Origin: Planctomycetaceae bacterium UBA4732
Lineage (GTDB): Bacteria > Planctomycetota > Planctomycetia > Gemmatales > Gemmataceae
Reading direction: 5' to 3'
Assembly (NCBI GenBank): GCA_002404095.1
Contig: DHJA01000238.1
Span: 25,488-40,397, forward strand
Length of the DNA: 14,910 bases
The position numbers were made by a program, and so were the translations under genes. This document shows positions 11,249 through 14,910 of the stretch, piece by piece; within the stretch, counting starts at the first letter, position 1, and every line of letters begins with the position of its first letter. The notes below the pieces were generated by a model. That model saw only the letters and a program-made list of their open reading frames with translations, searched no databases and was not told where the DNA came from.

Positions 11249-13924
11249 ATGGTTCAGACTTGCAGCAAGTGTTCACGCGCCAACCCGGCGGACGCCGTTT
11301 ACTGCTATTACGACGGCCTGGTACTCGGCGGTCATTCCCGCAACGGCGGTCCCGTCGCGGTCGGCTCCCAGGCGTTCGCTAGCTCCTTCGTTTTTCCCAC
11401 GGGAAAAACCTGCCGCAGCTTCAACGAGCTTGCCCTGGCCTGTCAGGACGATTGGAAGACGGCGCGCGACCTCTTGAAACAAGGCTATCTGGAGAATTTC
11501 CTCGGCGGCCTCGGCCGCATCGACTTGGTCATGGCCGCCAAGGATGCGGCCAAGTTCCCCGATGGCGACCGCGGCCTCGACCAGTTCCTGACGCAGCTCC
11601 CCAGCGACGTACTCGATCCGCCCAAGCTGGCCTTGGAAACGCAGGAAATCAACCTCGGCATCCTACCCGTCGGCACCGAAGGCCGGCAGTTCGACTTGCG
11701 CATGGAAAACCAGGGCATGCGCCTGCTGTACGGCTCCGTCACTTGCACCGATGGGCTTTGGCTCACCTTCGGCGACGCCCCCGGCGCCAAGCACTTTCAA
11801 TTAGGTCACGATCTGGCGTTGCCCGTTCACGTCATCGGCGACCGGTTGCGGGCCGGCAATAAGCCGCTGGAAGCTCATTTGACCCTTGAGACCAACGGCG
11901 GCACGGCCACGGTCCTCGTCCGCGCGACCGTGCCGATCAAGCCGTTTTCCGGCGGCGCGCTGGACGGCGCGAAAAGTCCACGTCAGATAGCGGAAAAGTC
12001 CAAGACGAATCCCAAGGAGGCGGCCGTCCAGTTCGAGAAGGGCGAAGTGATTGCCTGGTACAAAGCCAACGGTTGGACGTATCCGGTCCAGGGTCCGCCG
12101 GCGTCGGGCGTGGCCGGCGTGCAGCAGTTCTTCGAGGCGCTGGGTCTGACGCCGGCGCCGAAAGTCGAGATTAGCGTGAAATCGGTCGCCCTGAGCGCCA
12201 ATCCCGGCGATCCGTTGCGCTATGTATTAGAAGTCAAGACGGAGGAGAAAAAGCCGATTTACGCCCACGGCAAGAGCAATCAGCCGTGGTTGGAAGTCGG
12301 CCGGGGCAAGGCCAACGGTCGCACCGTCGCCATTCCCCTATCCATCCCGTCGGCCCCGAACAAGCCCGGCCAGACGCTCGCCGCCAAGGTCACGGTTTAT
12401 TCCAACGGCAATCAACGCTTCGTCGTGCCCGTCACGCTTCGGATCAGCGGAACCAGCGCATTTGACTTCAGCGACGAGCCGGAACCAGCCCCCGCGACGG
12501 TCAAACCGGAGGCGGTCGAAACCGTAGCAGCCCCGGCCAAGGCGCCTTCGCCCGCGCCGACGGTCCCCGCCCGGCCCGCGCCTGCGCCGCAGATCAAGAC
12601 GGCGCCCTCGGCGTCGGCCGGCCGTAGATCGGCGCGCGGGCAAGCGGCGTCCAAGCCGCTTTGGCTGCACGCTCTCCCGGCTGCGCTGCTTGGTTTGTCG
12701 CTGCTAATCGTGGTTGGCGTAGACCTGTTCGGGGGGAGCGGGTCCGCGAGCGTTCACAGCGGACTTCAGGGGGACGACAACCCGGACAACTGGACTTACG
12801 GCAACCTCTCGGACCCCAAGCCGAAACTACTCCCCCAGTTCAATCCAAACAACCAACGCTTCGGCCTCCAGATGACCGAGGCGTTTGACCCCAAGAACCC
12901 CGACAAACACAAACTCCTGACGCCCACCGAACAGGGCGACAGCAACAACACCATCGTCAACATTAACGGGGCGGAATATTTCTTCGGCGACCGCACGCCG
13001 ACCGACCGCTGGGAAGCCGGCAAGGAGGCGGCGCCTTTGCCGAACAATCGCCGCGGCCGCGTCAGCGTCATGAACTTCACCGCCGAGAAGGTTCGCGTCA
13101 AGCAGCACGTTGAGATCGTGCCGGGCCAGTCGGGCGCACTCGACACTTGCCTGGTCTGGTATCAGGCGACGAATTACGGCGACGCCCCACAGACGGTCGG
13201 CCTCCGCTTCATGCTCGACACCTACATCGGCGCCAACGACGGCGTACCGTTCACCGCGCCCGGCGTGAAGGGCTTCATCGACGATAAAAAAGAGTTCAAA
13301 GGCGATGAAATACCGGCCTACCTGGAGGCGGTCGAGAATCCCGACGACCCCCAAGACCCCGGCACGATCGCCCGCCTGGGCTTGAAGGACCTCCACTTGC
13401 CGGGCGTGAACCTGGAGGAATTGGACGACGTGAAGGTCACGCGGTTTCCGGGCAATTTCAACCAGCGCTGGGACGTACCGCTGGAATCCATAAAGGAAGG
13501 AAAAGAAGGCAAGCCGGATTCCGCCGTGATCCTCTACTGGCCCATCAAGGATATGGAACCTAACGAGGTCCGCAATATGGCGTTCACTTACGGCCTGAGC
13601 CAACTGGACGTCGGCGGCGGCGGCAGCGCCGCGCTGGCCCTGAGTACGCCCGGTTCGGTGTCTCCTCAGACGGATTTCGTCGTCACGGCCTACGTTTACA
13701 ACGCCGCCAAGGACGATGACGTGCAATTGATACTGCACAACGGCTTGACCCTGGCGGCCGGCGAAACGGCGCGGAAGACAGTGGAAGAGGACGGCAAGCG
13801 CGCGGCCGTTTACTGGCACGTCCACGCGGGCGCGGCGGGCGTCTACAAGATCGAGGCGGCGAGCGGCGCCTCGAAGACCAAACCGCACGACGTAGTGGTC
13901 AAGAGCAGCAGCATTTTCGGATGA
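11249..13924 (+). CDS. Large zinc-ribbon membrane protein with an external C-terminal domain
   Basis: 891 residues, not assignable to a named family. Layout: a zinc-ribbon-like start (C5, C8, C19, with D22 where a fourth Cys is expected: CSKCSRANPADAVYCYYDG); a helical module about residues 50-125 (FNELALACQDDWKTARDLLK); two immunoglobulin-like beta domains at about 130-232 (INLGILPVGTEGRQFDLRME) and 308-405; a Pro/Ala-rich linker (about 413-460); one membrane span at about 471-493 (LHALPAALLGLSLLIVVGVD); then about 400 residues, largely beta and low in Cys. Positive residues before the span (AGRRSARGQAASK) predict the N-terminus inside and the C-terminus in the periplasm. GATGAGGAC directly precedes the ATG. 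The next gene starts 21 bp later, without a hairpin between, so the two are tightly linked. It could carry a signal across the membrane; that is inference. Confidence 0.88.
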   Translation: MVQTCSKCSRANPADAVYCYYDGLVLGGHSRNGGPVAVGSQAFASSFVFPTGKTCRSFNELALACQDDWKTARDLLKQGYLENFLGGLGRIDLVMAAKDAAKFPDGDRGLDQFLTQLPSDVLDPPKLALETQEINLGILPVGTEGRQFDLRMENQGMRLLYGSVTCTDGLWLTFGDAPGAKHFQLGHDLALPVHVIGDRLRAGNKPLEAHLTLETNGGTATVLVRATVPIKPFSGGALDGAKSPRQIAEKSKTNPKEAAVQFEKGEVIAWYKANGWTYPVQGPPASGVAGVQQFFEALGLTPAPKVEISVKSVALSANPGDPLRYVLEVKTEEKKPIYAHGKSNQPWLEVGRGKANGRTVAIPLSIPSAPNKPGQTLAAKVTVYSNGNQRFVVPVTLRISGTSAFDFSDEPEPAPATVKPEAVETVAAPAKAPSPAPTVPARPAPAPQIKTAPSASAGRRSARGQAASKPLWLHALPAALLGLSLLIVVGVDLFGGSGSASVHSGLQGDDNPDNWTYGNLSDPKPKLLPQFNPNNQRFGLQMTEAFDPKNPDKHKLLTPTEQGDSNNTIVNINGAEYFFGDRTPTDRWEAGKEAAPLPNNRRGRVSVMNFTAEKVRVKQHVEIVPGQSGALDTCLVWYQATNYGDAPQTVGLRFMLDTYIGANDGVPFTAPGVKGFIDDKKEFKGDEIPAYLEAVENPDDPQDPGTIARLGLKDLHLPGVNLEELDDVKVTRFPGNFNQRWDVPLESIKEGKEGKPDSAVILYWPIKDMEPNEVRNMAFTYGLSQLDVGGGGSAALALSTPGSVSPQTDFVVTAYVYNAAKDDDVQLILHNGLTLAAGETARKTVEEDGKRAAVYWHVHAGAAGVYKIEAASGASKTKPHDVVVKSSSIFG

Positions 13925-13945
13925 CAAAAAGGCGGATTGCGGATC

Positions 13946-14836
13946 ATGTCGTTCAAGCTGTTCATCTACTACTGTGCCTTGTGCGGCGCCTGGGCCGCAT
14001 TCCTGACGTGGGGCCTAGTGCAGGGACTGGGCGTTGGCGCCGTGGATTCGGCGTTTCTGCGCGTGATGTTGATCGGCGGCGTCCTCGGCGCCTTGGTGGC
14101 CGGGGCGGTCGGCTTGATGGACGCCATTCTCAACGCCAAGGGATCGCAGCGCTACGTCCGCGTCGCCCTCTGCATGGTCCTGGGCGGGTTCGGCGGCCTG
14201 TTCGGCGGCCTCATCGGACAAGTGCTGTATGAATATATTAGTCATCTGTTATTGTTCATCGGCTGGATCATCGCTGGCAGCCTCATCGGGGCGTCGGTCG
14301 GCGCGTTCGACCTCTGGCGCGTCTTCACGACCAAACAGGATCTGCGTATGCCGCTGCGTAAGGTAATCAACGGCGCTGGCGGCGGGTTTCTCGGCGGCCT
14401 GGTCGGCGGCTTGGTCTTCGGAATGGTGTCCGGAATTGAGTTCTTGCCGCACAGCGGTCTGGCCCTTGGGCTTGTCATCCTCGGCCTGTGCATCGGCCTG
14501 CTGATCGGCTTGGCGCAGGTGTTTTTGAAGGAGGCGTGGTTGAAGGTGGAGTCCGGTTTCCGCGCCGGCCGCGAGGTGATGCTGTCGAAGGACGAGACGA
14601 CCATCGGCCGAGCCGAATCGTGCGACGTCGGCCTGTTCGGCGACAACGCCGTGGAGCGCACACACGCCCGTATTCAGCTTAAAGACAACCAGTATGTTTT
14701 GGCCGACGCGGAGACGCCGGGCGGCACGTTCCTCAACGGCAAGCCGGTTCAGAAGCCCATGCCGCTGCGCGACGGCGACTCCATCGGCGTCGGCAATTGC
14801 GTCCTTCGATTCGGAGAACGCCAGAAGAGAAAGTAG
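13946..14836 (+). CDS. Six-span membrane protein with a C-terminal FHA domain
   Basis: 296 residues. Six hydrophobic segments are seen at about 5-29, 37-62, 70-95, 100-124, 140-164 and 171-194; several carry glycine-zipper patterns (GGFGGLFGGLIG at 80-91, GGGFLGGLVGGLVFG at 145-159), suggesting tight helix packing. An even number of spans with both ends inside puts the FHA domain (about 200-292) in the cytoplasm. The FHA keeps G221-R222 and H240, but the usual Ser of SRxH is E237 and the Asn of NGT is G259 (TPGGTFLNG), so phosphothreonine recognition is doubtful. I start at ATG 13946, with GCGGA just upstream, rather than TTG 13937. It is the last gene of the cluster in view. Confidence 0.9.
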   Translation: MSFKLFIYYCALCGAWAAFLTWGLVQGLGVGAVDSAFLRVMLIGGVLGALVAGAVGLMDAILNAKGSQRYVRVALCMVLGGFGGLFGGLIGQVLYEYISHLLLFIGWIIAGSLIGASVGAFDLWRVFTTKQDLRMPLRKVINGAGGGFLGGLVGGLVFGMVSGIEFLPHSGLALGLVILGLCIGLLIGLAQVFLKEAWLKVESGFRAGREVMLSKDETTIGRAESCDVGLFGDNAVERTHARIQLKDNQYVLADAETPGGTFLNGKPVQKPMPLRDGDSIGVGNCVLRFGERQKRK

Positions 14837-14842
14837 TGAATG

Positions 14843-14910
14843 GGCGAGCCGGGGGCGTAAGCCCCCGGAGTATGGTTTCAGCGACTGAATGCAACTCCGG
14901 GGGCTTACGC
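14843..14910. repeat. Hairpin doublet after the membrane FHA gene, cut by the window edge
   Basis: Left unit 14843-14871; its reverse complement begins at 14894 and runs off the edge at 14910. The left unit holds a perfect hairpin: CCGGGGGC (14849-14856), loop GTAA, GCCCCCGG (14861-14868). The spacer contains GGTTTCAGCG (14874-14883), the reverse complement of the spacer in the element at 10265-10342, so this is the same family in opposite orientation. It starts 6 bases after the stop codon. Confidence 0.85.

Noticed and set aside
12827..13927. Minus-strand open frame of 366 codons
   Set aside because: Mirror of the external domain of the 891-residue protein, in a GC-rich stretch with few stops; no start signal or domain.
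1..14910. CRISPR array, tRNA or rRNA genes
   Set aside because: No regularly spaced direct repeats and no tRNA or rRNA-like segments were seen on either strand.

Overview
The window is about 15 kb of GC-rich, gene-dense bacterial DNA. I read it as a planctomycete, probably of the Gemmata group. The evidence is indirect: zinc-ribbon/FHA/VWA regulatory proteins with long Pro/Ala linkers, a solo secreted SGNH hydrolase, many small toxin-antitoxin-like genes, and abundant long hairpin repeats between genes. No rRNA or tRNA confirms this.

Region 1 (1-6673, all minus strand) is mostly housekeeping. In transcription order it holds an SGNH hydrolase, then def and fmt (N-formyl-methionine cycle), a hicB-hicA toxin-antitoxin pair, miaB (tRNA 2-methylthiolation), an antitoxin and MazF/PemK toxin pair, and the N-terminal half of glnE (glutamine synthetase regulation), which runs off the left edge. 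The two toxin-antitoxin modules flank miaB. A good promoter candidate lies before def and another before the SGNH gene.

Region 2 (6779-8835, plus strand) is accessory. It has an SRPBCC-fold protein, a decayed ORF6N fragment between two near-identical 28/29-bp repeats, an intact ORF6N-domain gene containing a 25-bp palindrome, and an unrecognised two-gene unit that looks like a toxin-antitoxin module.

Region 3 (8957-14836, plus strand) is a four-gene cluster: a cytoplasmic VWA protein with a complete metal site; a zinc-ribbon protein with a canonical FHA domain; an 891-residue zinc-ribbon protein with one membrane span and a large external domain; and a six-span membrane protein with a C-terminal FHA domain lacking two phosphothreonine-contact residues. 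I infer a membrane-linked signalling or scaffold system. No kinase or phosphatase is in view, and the cluster may continue past the right edge.

Hairpin doublets follow the first, second and fourth genes of this cluster. In each, two copies of a short hairpin lie head to head, and on one strand each hairpin is capped by a GNRA-type tetraloop within a shared core GCGYAAGC. They look like REP/BIME-type repeats and are, with the VWA/FHA cluster, the most unusual content of the window.
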